Below are positions 1 through 12,900 of a DNA stretch of 64,000 nt, one piece after another. Source of the DNA: Galbula dea. Its lineage: Eukaryota; Chordata; Aves; Piciformes; Galbulidae. The translations under genes were made by a program, and so were the position numbers. Every line of letters begins with the position of its first letter. Within the stretch, counting starts at the first letter, position 1. The notes beneath the pieces were generated by a model. The model ran no database searches, was not told the DNA's origin, and saw only the letters and a list, made by a program, of their open reading frames with translations. The stretch lies in assembly GCA_013399015.1 (NCBI GenBank), contig VWZX01009070.1, forward strand, positions 186,001-250,000. The letters are read 5' to 3'.

Positions 1-332
1 ACCCCACCGCACCCACTGGCCAGGCAATTCTCCACCAGTGATTCACTAGCCCCTGTCTACTTCCCTCAGTTTATATACTGAGCACAGTGCTCTATGATAC
101 AGTATATCCCTTTGGCTAGTTCAGGTCAGCAGTCCTGGCTGTTGCCCCTCTCCCCAGCTTCTTGTGCTCCTGCAAGCTAGCAAAATATGGGAAGTTGAAG
201 AGTTTTTAATTTCCTAGCAACAACTAAACCAACAGTACATTATCAACAGTCGTCTCATACTGAATACAAAACACAGCAATATTTTAGCCACTAAGGAGGA
301 AAATTAGCTCTATCTCAGCTGAGACCAAGACA
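1..332 (-). mobile_element. Endogenous retrovirus LTR (minus strand), cut by window start
   Basis: On the minus strand this reads as the U3 and promoter part of an avian ERV LTR. It starts with TG at 332, followed by the block recognisable as 'cttggtctcagctgagat', then U3 sequence. A motif equivalent to 'ccaaagggatat' lies near 105-120, and a TATA box (seen on the plus strand as 'gtttatatac' at 69-78) comes just before the downstream part. The R-U5 end lies beyond the window start. The same block order occurs in the LTRs at 36298-36879 and 38540-39108, so all three belong to one broad superfamily. No retroviral gene follows, and whether it is a solo LTR cannot be decided here. Family name not assigned. 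Confidence 0.75.
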
Positions 333-596
333 AGGTTTCATAGAGCAGTGTAGATTATTAACATCTCTGAAACTTCTAATGATAAATGAGCACAATAATA
401 AGGCTGCCAGTTCCACACTTACACTTTTATTGATAATATTAGTGAAAAATAATAAAGATTAAAGATTTTACATACAATAAAGCTTCTTATTTTTTAAAAA
501 AAGGTATTATCAAGGCATGAAGAATTAAGATTGAAAATGAAAAACTAAGCTAATCTCCACATAAGATAAATATACCGTGAAATGACCTTTCTATGT

Positions 597-655
597 AGGA
601 GGTCAGATCAGATGGTCTTATGGTTCATTTTGGCCTTAAGACTGTGATTCTATGG
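597..655 (+). mobile_element. CR1 3' tail fragment (old)
   Basis: The stretch has the order of an old CR1 3' end: a 'ggtcagatcagatggtctta' block, 'ggccttaa', then 'tgtgattctatgg'. It looks like a heavily 5'-truncated copy of an ancient CR1 subfamily, of the type whose tail reads 'tctggccttaa' rather than 'cttccaac'. There is no coding content. Confidence 0.6.
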
Positions 656-2736
656 AAATTCCCACCTTGTCACAGTGTAGAGTTCTTTTGTTGAAGAAAC
701 AATTGTTTGTTCAACCATAGACTAGGGATCAGCTGTAGAATAAGACTCTGGGAGGCACAATATCAATAAGGTTTGAGGAATCAAACCCAATACATCAAAA
801 GTAACAAGACATAGGACGAAAAATCTGTGAATTTGAAACCCAGGAAAGAAAATGGCAGGAAAGTAAAACATTAGAAAGTTTAGTTGTCTTAAATGATCTA
901 AACACAAAATATTAGAGAGTTCTAGCTTCCTTTTGTGTCTTTCCTAAGCCGTCTGCTTCCTTTTGCAGCTCACTATGCTTGACCTCTTGCTGCTTCATTG
1001 GGCATACATTGTTGTGGTTCTATGAGTTTTCCCTGTGCTATGTAAAACCTGGAATGTGCAAACAAATTGATTAGTCTTGCCACCTTATGGAGTCACCATA
1101 CAACTTGTTAAAGAGCCTGTTTCTTGTGAGATCTATCTGCTTCATTGGCTGACAGTTCCCCTAAGTGGCAGAGATTGAAGCCCTGGCCAGATTTCCAAAA
1201 GGCTGAAGAAAGCCTGACTTTTGTGAACTTAACTAGGAGGTCATGACAGGCACCTTACAGTGAACACCAAGGTCCTTCTGGGAAATACGGTAACATTACC
1301 ACTAGATTATTCAATATGCCTATTGTAATGAGGATTGTATTGGTTCAAGTTTAGCATTTATTCCATGACAATTATGGTATCAGTACTTATCTTTCATCAG
1401 TAAATGGGAGCTGTTAGTATCCATGTTTGGCAAAACACATGATAGACTTCTACAAAAGACAAGCATTCTCTAGCCCCCTGAGAAGCAACTTCTTAATTAA
1501 AAGACATAGAATAGTCACTAAATATTTTTGAAACAGAAGTCTGACCTGAAGTTGAATGCCACTGTATGCAGCATATTCTAGCTTTTTTCAAGGCTTATTC
1601 TTTTGCAACTGCAGCTGCTCAGTTCTAGTGGCTAGCAGCAGAGTCACAGGATTTAAAGTGACAGGACTCCTAAGGCCACCTTCTGCCTTATGTATAATAT
1701 AAGTTTCTTTTAAAGGTATTTTATGTTTTTAAAATTCAAACCCATATTTTTGGCATTTGGAATGTCAGATCTGTTTTGGCTACTTATACAGTAGCAAAAA
1801 ACCAAAATATATTTTGTTACAATTCTATCTGTTCCTTTCACATTATCAGCTTGTTTTCCTAGACTTCACAGAGACATCTGATTTCATTTTTGTTGGGAAG
1901 TGCTGCAACTTTCCAGACTCAAGTAAGCGTCACAAATCATTGACAAATGTGAATGAGTAAATAAATTATGTTTTATCATGATTGACCTATAAACAGCATA
2001 TTAAATATTTTCTGATTTGCTTCCTCTTCTGGATCTAAGTGTCCATTTTTGCCCTTCTATTTGGATCTAATAGTGGATTTCTAAAAGGCAAGTAATCATC
2101 AACATTATCTTTGCTATTAGTCTTCTCACCCTGCTCCCTGTCTTTATTCAAATATTCTTTTCAACAGTGAAAAAAAAGTTTAATAATCCCTATGACATTC
2201 CAGATTAAATTGTTTGTTAATCAAATAGTTTCTATTAACTTGTGCATACCCAGTGGATTTCCTCCATATGTTCCTACAGACTGCCAATCTAACAAACCTT
2301 GAGGGGGTAAAAAGTGATAAAAGGCACATATACAAGGCCAGCATTTTCTTTTGGTCCTACAGGTTGCCTTCTCTAAGGAGCCTGAATAAGAGAAGTTTCG
2401 AGGTTTTTTTGTTTGGTTGTTTTTTTCCCCAAAAATTACTTTTTTGGCAGCATTAATAATTCCACTTCTATTTCTGAGTAGCAATCCTGATGTACATTTT
2501 TCTTCTTTTTTCTATCTGTATCAATTAAAAATTTCAAAAGTTGTTTTGTAGGTCCTTAGTGGACCATTGATAGTTAGTTCATTATGCCTCAGGTGATAAG
2601 GCCTTAAGTTCGCCCAGCACTTAATGGTTTTATTGTTTGTTGTGGCTCCCTTATCTTCACAAGCATTTTCCCTGTGAAGTCTTTCCAGTTTTGTTTGCCC
2701 CTGGTTTTCATCCATGCTTTTCCTGTAAATTCACCA
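656..2736. other. AT-rich unique sequence, no gene seen
   Basis: Non-repetitive AT-rich DNA. Short open frames here have no recognisable domain and no coding-like composition. A small T/G-rich tract lies at 2403-2427. Nothing else can be supported. Confidence 0.6.
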
Positions 2737-2800
2737 GGAGCTGGCCTAGATGATCCTTGTAGGTCCTTTACAACATAGAAGATTCTGTGATTATGTGATT
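2737..2800 (+). mobile_element. CR1 3' tail fragment
   Basis: This is a 64-bp CR1 3' end: 'ggcctagatgatcc', 'aggtcctttacaac', then two degenerate copies of the terminal octamer ('gattctgtgattatgtg'). It is strongly 5'-truncated, as most CR1 insertions are, and carries no coding sequence. Confidence 0.75.
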
Positions 2801-5603
2801 GAATTGTAGGGGATCCCAGGGATTACTTTTGACTGTGTGTCTCCTCTGACCTGCTTGGGGTCCTTCAGACATTTCGGTCTTAATTATGGGTCTCATTTTA
2901 AATTCTGGAACCTTTTTCTCTACAGGAGCTGGAGGTTCAATTATTTCCTCAAAGTCACTTTCTTCTTTATCATCATTTTCATCAGTATTTTCCCAAATAT
3001 GACCATCCCAATCCTCATGTGATAATATTAATGTTTGGATTTTTCTTATATTTAGAGTACTGGGAACTTTAATAACATCAATTCTATTTTTTTTTTCTAA
3101 AATTCTTGGTTTTGTCTTGGATTCCTTAAGTTATGTTCCAATATATTGTTTTGAGACATTATAAATCGTGTTACCACAGTGCTCTCTCTCCTTATTTTTC
3201 AATGATGTGTATTTGTGGTTTGTATTTCCATTCCATGTTAATTTTATTTTCACTAGTATTATCTTATAAGTAACTGAGGAAGTTTTGTTTTCTTTAAGAA
3301 TACCTAAACATTTAAAAAAAAATACTGGACTTTTTGTGTCCACTAAGGTGACTGTGTATGAACCAGTCATTCTTGACTTCTTTTTTTAGTGATAAACAGT
3401 CACACTTGGGGTCAACTCCATTTTGTCACATGGTCATAAAGAACATAGAGGCTTAATTCAGTTGCCTCAATGTAGGCATGTTATGCTTTCTATTCCACAT
3501 TACAGTCTCCAGAATGTCTGCCCAAAACTAGCAGGTAGGACTGAGAAACCTGCCCTTTTAAAGAGGTAGAAAAGAATCTAGAAGGACTAGCTAAACTTCT
3601 TAAATGGTGCTAGAATCCCAGGTTTAAGCAACATATGGAGCTCAGGAGCGTAAATTCTTATGTAGGTATCTACAAATGTTTACAGTTAGTCAAAGGATTC
3701 ATATCCTTTCATAGATATACTTGATATATACTTGATAATGATGCTTCACTCTCACCATAGAATGAAGGGGGGTTGCACTTTTACTAGTTAGTTTATCAGT
3801 TTCCTTCAGCTTGCTTTCTAGATTATAGATCCCTTAAAGGTACACCATATGGCACACAGCTGAGAAGGAGAAGGAGTAAGTAAGTTTTAGAACTGCTTTT
3901 ATAGTCAAATGTATTGACTATTCCTCTTCAGGATGTCTGACACATTCACACAAACATAAATAACTCACTCCCTTGCAAAAATGAAAAAGGATTTCCTCAG
4001 AAGATAATCATCCACAAGGCTTAAACAATGGTCAGCAGAATTCTCCCTCAGTCTGATTCAGGATTCTTGATTGTTCATGTGTCAAGTGTCCATACAAGGT
4101 AAAAGAGATCATACGTTTCTGAGTGCATATATATGTTACTATGTGGCTCAATTCATAGACACTGCACTTCTAACAACAACTAGTTTGGAGAACAACACCA
4201 TTAGAGGAGATGTCACATTTTAAGCCCTGGAAAAGAAGGCAATGCTATGTATTCATTTTAGTGGTATATTTTAGGGTGCAGGTGAAAGACATGTTGAGTA
4301 AAAGCAGATAGTATGTTCTTAAAAATGAAAACAGAGAAGTCCTCTGAAGGAATGTAAAAAATGGAACTTTGGTACTGATTATTGATTCTAATTGCAGATT
4401 TTTTTGAGATGTTGCAGCATCTAACATCAGCAATTTTACTATTATTACTGTTATAGATGTTTCTCCAACATCTATTGATCTATGGTTGTCATGGTAATTC
4501 TTTTAACAAAATGTGCAATAGTCTTCAATGTTCTATGCTGTTAATTTATTAGTTAGGTGCTCTATTACCTTTTGAAAATTTATGTTCAAAAATAGAAAAA
4601 ATGTTCCACTTTTTTGTTTTTTGTTGTTCCTGTGTACTTTCCTTAGCTGAGAAATAATGTGAATATATGTATATTATTTTAGAATGCCAAAAAGGATATG
4701 ATGAGTAGAAGAAAGAATAAAATCTATTTTTAGTAATTAGTTAGACATGTTTATTAGAGATAGGTGTGAATACAGAAGACATCAAAGCCTATCATATAAA
4801 ATGCAATTATTGTCAAGTCTGAAAGTTTTCTTATTCTTCCTGATACTCTGAATGTGCTGTTTGCAACTTATTTCAAAGGGTGAACACCTTACAACAAAAA
4901 CATGACAGAATAAGTCTGGAAATGAAAAGTGCTAAGAGGGGGCATATCTACTTGGAAAACTTATTGGAAATCTTCATATTCAGAGTGTTAAGGCTAGAGA
5001 AAACTACCCTTACAGATCTTCCACTCACGTCTTCTGATGATGACTAAGCACTGCAGAGGTGGCTGTATAGTAGCAGTAGGAGTGGAAGGATTTGAACACT
5101 AAAGCAAATACAGATTGAAATGCCAGATATGAAACTCCAAGATGTCTCTGTCTTTTGCCTTAAGGTAGACATCCGTATGGGGAAGTTTCCACTTATTATT
5201 TATGAAGTACAATTTTGAGTTACAAACTCACTGTTTCATAAGGAATCCTGTGGAGGTCCTTACAACTGCAGGAGTATTCTGAATGCAAGTTTCCAATGAC
5301 TTAGTTTTGCTACTGATAATTAAAGTATAGATAATTGCCTCAGAATAATATTGGTTTTGATAGGTAGGTGAGTGACAGTCATGCATCTTCATATCCTCAC
5401 TTTGTCACAAGATAGAGTCAAAAAGAAGTTAGTAGGAATTTTTATTATGAGCAACTGTAACACATTCATGCAAAAAATGAAGTTCCTTGGCTATTTTTTC
5501 TTCCATTTTGAGTTAATATAAGATATAATTCAATCTTGTCTCTGGATTAGAAATTTAGAGTTATAAAGTATAAGGAAACTAAATTCTCTTCTCTCCTATT
5601 CTA
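2801..5603. other. AT-rich unique sequence, no gene seen
   Basis: About 2.8 kb of AT-rich DNA with short T runs. I see no recognisable exon, RNA gene or transposon. The open frames are short and low in complexity. Confidence 0.6.
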
Positions 5604-5772
5604 AAGGGGTTTGTTGGTTTTGGTGGGGTTTTTTTGTTGTTATTGGGGGGTTGTGTGTGTGTGTGTTTGCTTGGGGTTTTTTATTTATTTTTGTTTGGGG
5701 TTTTGTGGTTTTTTTGTTTGATAGTTTTCATTATGTTTTGGGGTTTTTGTTTTTGGTTTGGGGTTTTTTTTT
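5604..5772 (+). repeat. G/T-rich low-complexity tract with (GT)n core
   Basis: The plus strand is almost only G and T for about 165 bp. It contains seven runs of four or more G (the first at 5606-5609, the last at 5760-5763) separated by T-rich spacers, and a (GT)n microsatellite near 5651-5666. The run of T ending at 5772 is followed by CAG, which resembles a splice acceptor, but no coding frame follows. G-quadruplex formation is possible, although most spacers are longer than the usual seven bases. Confidence 0.85.
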
Positions 5773-7014
5773 CAGTTAATGCCTGCTAATACCTGCTGTT
5801 TGCAATGCTGTCAGTCTGAGCATGATATTTTGTTTGATCTATGTCATGTCACAGATAGAAATGACCAAAAATCCTCAGAAATAAAAATTCATAATAGACC
5901 TTCTATTGCCAAGAAGCAGTACAGGAATAGCATAGCACTTACCTTCTACAGTGATTTTAACAAAGTATTAACAGCAATTATGATTTATTATGATTAAAAG
6001 AAAGATAGAATGAGGTAGTTCATTTCAATAAGAACTGACCACTTCATAGTTCTTCTGGTCATTAGAGTATTGTTAGCTTGTATGTCAAGCTACAGGAAGC
6101 TTTGAAAGTAAATCTTAGAAGGTGTATTTCAGGAAAACGGTTTGTGTCATAATCCATCAGAACAGATTTTTCAGGTCAGTCAGTGAATCTTGCTGATACA
6201 AACCCTCAGAGAATCAGACACAGTTAATAAATTATTCAGTATATTCAGCCACCTTTTATTTTTACCTGGAGCATTAAAATATTCCACTGAATTTCAGCTA
6301 TATAAACCTTCATTTCATAAATCTAAAGAAGAGGTATATAGCCATTTTGTACTTTACCAGTACTGTGTATGCAAATTACAAAATCTTTATCTACTCCAGC
6401 TATTGTAAAAGTCACATTACTTGGTTATAGCTGAAGTTCATCAGTAAGTCTTGGATTCATTCTTAAATTCCCAGAAGACTGTATTTAAAGTATATGAAGT
6501 ATCACACTATATGGCTTGTGCCCTTTCTGTTTTTTCTTCCCCCCAAAAAATACTGTGAACTGAAATACATACAAGCTAACTTAAAAAAAAGACAGTGTTA
6601 CCATTGACAGTTTCCATATATGCTTCAGTCATCTGCCACTATCCCTGTCCCTTTCCCTCTTTGTCACACATGAAAAGGACAAAGATGACAACAGTGTAAT
6701 TAAGCCTACAATTCAGTTATGTTGTAAGCACATCATGTAAGCACATTATGCTTTCTAGAAACATCCCTGAGCAGCTTCTTGTACAAGATGGATATGACAT
6801 CTTCTACATCTGCATCTGCTTGTGCCTGAATCACCATCAGAAGCATCAGCTATGCCAAAACAGTCCCATCCAACAAGATCAGAAAGTAGGCTGAGAATAT
6901 GAGACTTTTTTTCAAAGTTTATTGAAGGTTGTGAGTGTGATAATGCTAATGGAGCAAGCAAAGCTTATGCAAGAAAGATTTGCTGTGTCAGGCTGCAGCA
7001 GGAAGGTGGATAAG
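5773..7014. other. AT-rich unique sequence, no gene seen
   Basis: AT-rich DNA with no recognisable gene. A small direct repeat ('gtaagcacat' twice) lies near 6724-6746. Sequence just left of the CR1 at 7015 does not match the element, so the CR1 5' truncation point is near there. Confidence 0.55.
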
Positions 7015-7592
7015 TAACTTAGTAAGTTTGAAGATGACACTAAGCTGGGTGGGAGTGTTGATTTGCTTGAGGGTAGGCAGGCTCTGCAGAGGGACCTAGA
7101 TAGGCTGGATAGATGGGCAGAGACCAATGGGATGAGTTTTAATAAGGGTAAATGTAGAGTCCTGCATTTTGGGCGTAACAACCCCCAGCAGCGCTACAGG
7201 CTCGGGAAGGTGTGGCTGGAGAGCTCCCCAGCAGAGAAGGACCTGGGGGTGCTGATTGACGGCCCGCTGAACATGAGTCAGCAGTGTGCCCAGGTGCCTA
7301 AGAAGGCCAATGGCATCCTGGCTTGCATCAGGAATAGTGTGACCAGTAGGAGCAGGGAGGTGATCTTGCCACTGTACANATTAGGAAGAATTTCTTTACT
7401 GAAAGAGTGGTTAGATATTGGAATAGTCTGCCCAGGGAGGTGGTGGAGTCACCATCCCTGGAGGTTTTTAAGAAGAGGATAGATGTGTTTCTTCAGGGGA
7501 TGATTTAGGGGTAAGAGTAGTGTAGGGCTATCAGTTGGACTAGATGATCTTGAGGGTCCTTTCCAACCGTAATGATTCTGTGATTCTGTGAT
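7015..7592 (+). mobile_element. CR1 retrotransposon, 5'-truncated, broken by an assembly gap
   Basis: This is a 5'-truncated CR1 non-LTR retrotransposon whose protein would be a reverse transcriptase copying its own RNA at the insertion site. The sequence starts inside the RT region at the active-site box. The box reads F-E-D-D-T-K-L-G, where intact CR1 has F-A-D-D, so one residue next to the catalytic aspartates is changed. Downstream the frame encodes the R-D-L-D-R-L-D-R-W-A segment and the E-K-D-L-G-V-L and R-S-R-E-V-I-L-P-L-Y motifs typical of CR1. At 7379 an N joins this to the region 'aggaagaatttctttactga' much further along the element, so roughly 300-400 bp of CR1 is absent. The 3' end is complete, ending with two octamers at 7577-7592. 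Confidence 0.93.
7379..7379. other. Undetermined base, probable collapsed assembly gap
   Basis: A single N sits where CR1 sequence jumps from the 'ccactgtac' part of the RT region to the 'attaggaag' part near the 3' end. In CR1 elements these points are several hundred bases apart. The single N is therefore more likely a placeholder gap of unknown size than one unread base. Confidence 0.8.
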
Positions 7593-9691
7593 AGCTGGGG
7601 CAACCACGGTTCTCCACTGGGATGCCTAGGGAGAGCTATGTTTTGGAAGGAGTTTGCCACACTGCAGCTGTTAGGGAATTTCTTGTCCAGTAATGCATGG
7701 TTCACTGCTCCCATGTCTTTTCTGCCATAGCATCTTTATCTCAGTTTCACTCGACTTCTTTATTCCTCTTCCTGTCTCCTCTTATTACGCTTGTGTTTTC
7801 AATGTCGTTTCATTCTTTTTTCTAACCACTGAGCCTATAAGTTTTTTAGTGTTTTCCCTCCTCCCTTTAATCTGTATTATTGACATGTTCATGTTTTAAC
7901 TTCTTCCCCAGACCAGTGCCTGACCTGTCTATTGAGCTCATTAAGTTTATTTAATAAACATGCTTAATTGTAATAAAACCTGTAGAAATGGTTGATTTAG
8001 GTTAAACACATTCATGTTGGAATCATGTTAGAGACACAAAATTAACAGAGCTACTCATTTGTTCCCTCTCTCAGAAAATTAATTACTAATGTGTACAGCT
8101 TTGGATCAACATTTTTTCTTTTATTTGCTGCCTGTTAATTAAGTCACTGTAGTGAGGGAATTTTGTACTGCCTGTTACCATTGTACCACTGAGATAACAT
8201 AGACAAAAGAACAATCATCAGAATAATGTGGCTGATATGATAGTCTTGTATTCATTTTCTCCTCTGGAAATGAAAATACTGTGGTTTTTTTCTTATTTTA
8301 TAATGCAGACAATTTCACTGGGCTGGTTTACAATATAACTTCAACAGTTACCCCATAAGCAAATGTCAGTGCATTTGTAGAAACAGGGAGCTGAGAAAGC
8401 AAAGTAAGAGGTGGTGAAAATTTCTTAGAACAGATTTTGCAGTGCAGAATTCAATTAGATTTACCGTCACAAAACTTCTTAAGAACTACTCCAGAAGGTA
8501 TAGCTAAAATTGCAGCTCAGAGTGTTTAAGAAAGACAAAATTCTGTAAAGCTGCAGTAGGCATTAGAAAAAAAAATAATAATTCTCCACTTGTCAAATCC
8601 AGGGGTTAGACACACAAAGTTTCTCTGCTCATTCCACATCACCTCACCATAATCATCTCACTTTCAGGCTATTCTCATCCTACCATTTCCTTTCAGTATT
8701 CCTACAAAAAGCAGTATTCCATTTCAAACTAAGATATTTGAGTCTATGCATCTATGGGTATGTGTTTACACAAAACTGTAAGCTCTCACAAAGTCAAGGA
8801 GATCCACTTAGCACATTCAGATAAGTCAGAATAACTTTTCAGTTTGCCCTAGATTAGATGTCTCTATTTGGATGGATAACAGTCCCTCTACACATTTTTT
8901 TTTTATATTGACTAAAAATATGATTTAATTGCCAGAACACAAATTTTGAACTGGCGATGTGGTAGGGCAGTCAACCTAACCTCTAGTTTTTAGTCTGCTA
9001 TCTTGGGGCAAAGCATGAAGAGATGCCTTGTGTAGCGTGTCACTGAACAAAGTAAGATACATTTAAGGTGTGCTCAGTCTTTTAAAGATTATCAGAGTTT
9101 TTTCAGAAATATCAGGCAGCTATCAAAAATCCTTGGGTTGCCAAACTCATTATAGTTAGAAAAAAATCCTGAATCTGAACCTAGGTATTTCTTTCTTTTC
9201 CTATTCATGCAAGTGACATTACTGTCACTCTGGAGAAAAACTTTCCAATAGGTATTGTAGCTCTTCAGTGATTGTCCTGAAACAGCCAGAACAGAACAGA
9301 AAAGTTTCTTTTATTAATGATGACAGTTCAGACAGGTTCTTTTTGCTGTTTTTTTTAATTCCTTTTAAGAACAAAAATTTGAAAGTAAAATTATTGCTTC
9401 TTTTCTCTAAGCAAGATTTTGTTTTCTGCTAGTCCTATTGTAATCAAGGTACTTCTCACAGTGATGAAAGCTATCATTATTTTAAATATAATATATGCTT
9501 CAAACATTATCAAGATGGCTCAATTAGACCTCTCTTGTTGAATTAAAAGAAATTGAAGTTTCTGTAACAATGAACTGTCTCGGTCACAGATTTTTCAGCA
9601 CAATCTACATTATGTGTGTAACAGCAAAGGAGACAAATATACCTACCTCTTTTAGATTTGATTACTTGGTGGTTTTTACTGTTTCTGGAAT
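7593..9691. other. AT-rich unique sequence, no gene seen
   Basis: About 2.1 kb without a recognisable gene or transposon. A short pyrimidine-rich frame at 7693-7899 looks like low-complexity T/C-rich sequence rather than a gene. Confidence 0.6.
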
Positions 9692-9957
9692 TCATAGAAT
9701 AATAGAATCATAGAATGGCTGAGGTTGGAAGGGACCTTAAAGATCATCTAGTTGCAACCCCCCTGCCATGGGCAGGGACGCCACATGTACTAAACCAGGT
9801 CATCCGGGGCCACATCCAGCCTGGCCTTAAACACTGCCAGGGATGGGGCCTCCACAACCTCTCTGAGCAACCTGTTCCAGTGGCTCACCACCCTTTGGGT
9901 AAAGAACCCCTTTTTAATCTCCAGCCTAAACCTCTCCTCCTTCAGCTTGTAGCCATT
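9692..9957 (-). mobile_element. CR1 3' end (minus strand)
   Basis: Seen on the plus strand as the reverse complement of a CR1 3' end: terminal octamers at 9692-9716, then 'ggttggaagggacctt', 'aaagatcatctagttgcaac' and 'ccatgggcaggga', then the block that on the minus strand gives 'ggaggccccatccctgg'. The element is truncated at about 9957. A plus-strand open frame at 9715-9960 is only its antisense shadow. The copy is well preserved, so it is probably among the younger CR1 insertions here. Confidence 0.93.
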
Positions 9958-12900
9958 TGATTTGCATTAATTTCTTTTTCTGCTGTACTTAAAATTGCTT
10001 TACACAGATACAATAGCATACTGGATTGATAATAAAACCCAGGGACCATAGCTGACACTAGATACTTATTATACACACTATGCTACCAGAAAATTGCTTC
10101 CAGCCCCAGAAGATTATAACCAAAACTGAATTCCTGTTGTATTTCAAGTCCTTGTTCCATGATATTAAAAATTCTTAAATAAAATATTTCTGTATCTTTT
10201 AAATTGTTAGTATCGTTACTTTTAATTAAAATTATTTGTTAAGGTTTTTTACTGTTTTGATTACAAGTTACATTTTTAAAATCACACAAATGACATGCAA
10301 GCAAAGCAGGAATTTGTAATGGACCATTTCTAGAAATTCTGTTGATTGGTAGCATTAATAAGTATCAATTTTAACATCATCTATTTAAAATTAATAATCA
10401 GAGGCCCAATTCCAGTTTATGGTCTCATGTTACATTATTATAGCACCAAGTAAGAGAGCATGCCAAGTCCCCATTATCTAGTTGCTACAGTAAATTTTAT
10501 AAGGCTTTACTCTCAAGTAATTCACTAAATCTATGTGTGTAACATATTTCAAATCACAATCTATATTGAAGGAGGACAAAAACAATGTTTGCCATAAATA
10601 TATGGAGGACATTAAAATTTAGAGGACAGTAATGTGGAAATGTACTGAATAGACCAGTGTTACTCTGAAAATCTTGTAAATCCTGTAGTGGTCATGAATG
10701 GAGCGTGTCAAGAAGAGGAAACTTAGATTTATCATTGGAATAATCATAATTTTAACAGTGATCTCATCAAGTCATAACAAACAGAAGCAATCCAGTCCTA
10801 CAAAACAAAGGGTTAATTTCCCCCTCTTCTGAGGGTCTGTCAGGCCTTTGTCCCTGGCCTGGGCTATTTGGCAATTCTCAAGCACTTTTACTCTCTTCCT
10901 CCCACTTCCATGAACAACAACAAAACCCTCATAATCCTGCCTAAATCTGATTCTTTGGAAGTTCCTTGAAGGAATGTCAGGTGGAAAAATCCTTCAGGAA
11001 AATTTTATGGAGTACCTTCATAAGGCTGCACAGACAATCTATATGGCAGTCTATAAAGTTCATTCGAAAGAGCCTTGTGATTAGGAGCAGTGTTTGGCTA
11101 GGCTGATCAAAGCTAGCACTTCATAATCTGTGGAGAACACCATGACTGAGATGAAATGAGAAAAAAAATGCAAAATAATACTGTTAAAAGTCCTAGAAAA
11201 GTGGAAACAGGAAGTAATTAAAGGGAATTAAAGGACAAAGTGGAAAAGATGGATAAAAAACCATGTAGATGACCACAGAAAATCTCTGAAAAGGCCAATG
11301 GAGACAGCATTTATACTACCTATACTGGAGAAGAAACTCTGATAATACAAAGAACTTCAACAGAACTATGAAAACAAAAGTCTAGTGAAAGTAAGGAGTC
11401 ATAAGTGACACATCTTGGACATAACATATATAAAAGTATATATATATATATACACACATACAAGTACTAAACAAAGCTGTGAGAATATGAAACCTTTTAT
11501 GTTATTCTGGATGCTGCATTGTTTGGCACTTAACTTTTTAAAGACTTTGCTAGAAATATTTTTTATACAGTTTTCCAACCTCTGTATCAGTCACTGAAAA
11601 AGTGGAAGTACCATTTGAATGTAAGTATCCTTAAATCAAATCTGAACATTTCTTTCTTTCTCATGTTTTCTTCAGAAGTGTCAGCACTCTCTCTTAGCTG
11701 CACTGAAACAAAAATTAGATTCCCACAAGCAAGGCACTGGATTTTTTTACTCCTTTCTCTGTCTCTCATTCTGTGTAATATTTTGGGGTTTTTGATATTC
11801 TTCTCAAGGGGAAAACCTCAGCAAAAGATAACAAAGACAAGACGACAAGTTCTTGTGACATCACAGAAGTGGTTTGGGATGGCGAATCAGATGTAAAATC
11901 TTTTCCACAGTTTTATGCTACATTTTTATTATATTTTAGATAAAATAGACAATGGACTCATCCATTTGACATTGGACTTTGAAGTGCTGGTTTCTAGTTT
12001 AATTCTAGTTTGAAGCAGAGACTAGGACAAAGAAAATTTGCTGCTTGCTGGCTTTTGTTGAATGTGGAATTTCACCTCATTGACCAGTATTCAGAACTAT
12101 TGTTTTCCTACACATGTACCACTTACATTTCAAATATAAGTGCTATAGAATATTCAGTGGTATTATCTTAGATTTTCTTCTTTCATTTAACCACACAAAT
12201 AAATCTAGGAAAACAAATCTTTCTTATGTTCCATTTCTTTCACAGTGAATGCATTATGAATTTTTCTGTGATAATTTAAAATCACATATGTAATTTGTTA
12301 TAATTTGAACCATATATCTAAATGCTGAAAAATACCTCTGTATTTAACTTTTCTATCAGTCCTTATCAATCACTATTTTATCCCAAACCAGAAAATCCTC
12401 ATTTAGTATATACGGAATACTTATCTTTTAAGTTTTTCATTATTATCCAATCTTTGATGCCTCAATACCAAGCAGTTTCAAAATACTATAAAAGCTATTA
12501 GAAAAGTAATTTCAAGTGTTCAGGATAGTGTGAGAATGGGACGATATCTCTTGTTTTTACTAACACACTCTCTCTTGCTTTCTCTTTTTCTGCAGACATT
12601 ATTTGATCTTTTATCAAGAATAGGAGCTTGGAACTTCCCTTGAGAGTTGTTACTCTCTTGCTGGAGACTATTGCACAAACCCATGAAAATCTCCCCAGAG
12701 GGAATCCTTTTGGTATGAGAAACACTATTCTAGAACAGATTAATTCCTGTCCTAATATCTATTGATTACATACTGATTTCCCAGTGCTCTAGTTTTTTAA
12801 TACATTTTGCCAGGGATAAAAAGAAATATTGCTGCTGGGGTTAGGTAGAACAGAAGGAACTATTCAGGGTTGTCTGTCCTTCCCCCTGTTGCAGTGGGAA

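Noticed and set aside
9715..9960. 81-codon plus-strand open frame
   Set aside because: It is antisense to a CR1 3' end on the minus strand, so it is a shadow of the repeat.
11615..11896. 93-codon frame with a hydrophobic segment, considered as a small membrane protein
   Set aside because: No recognisable family. Hydrophobic runs arise easily from T-rich DNA.
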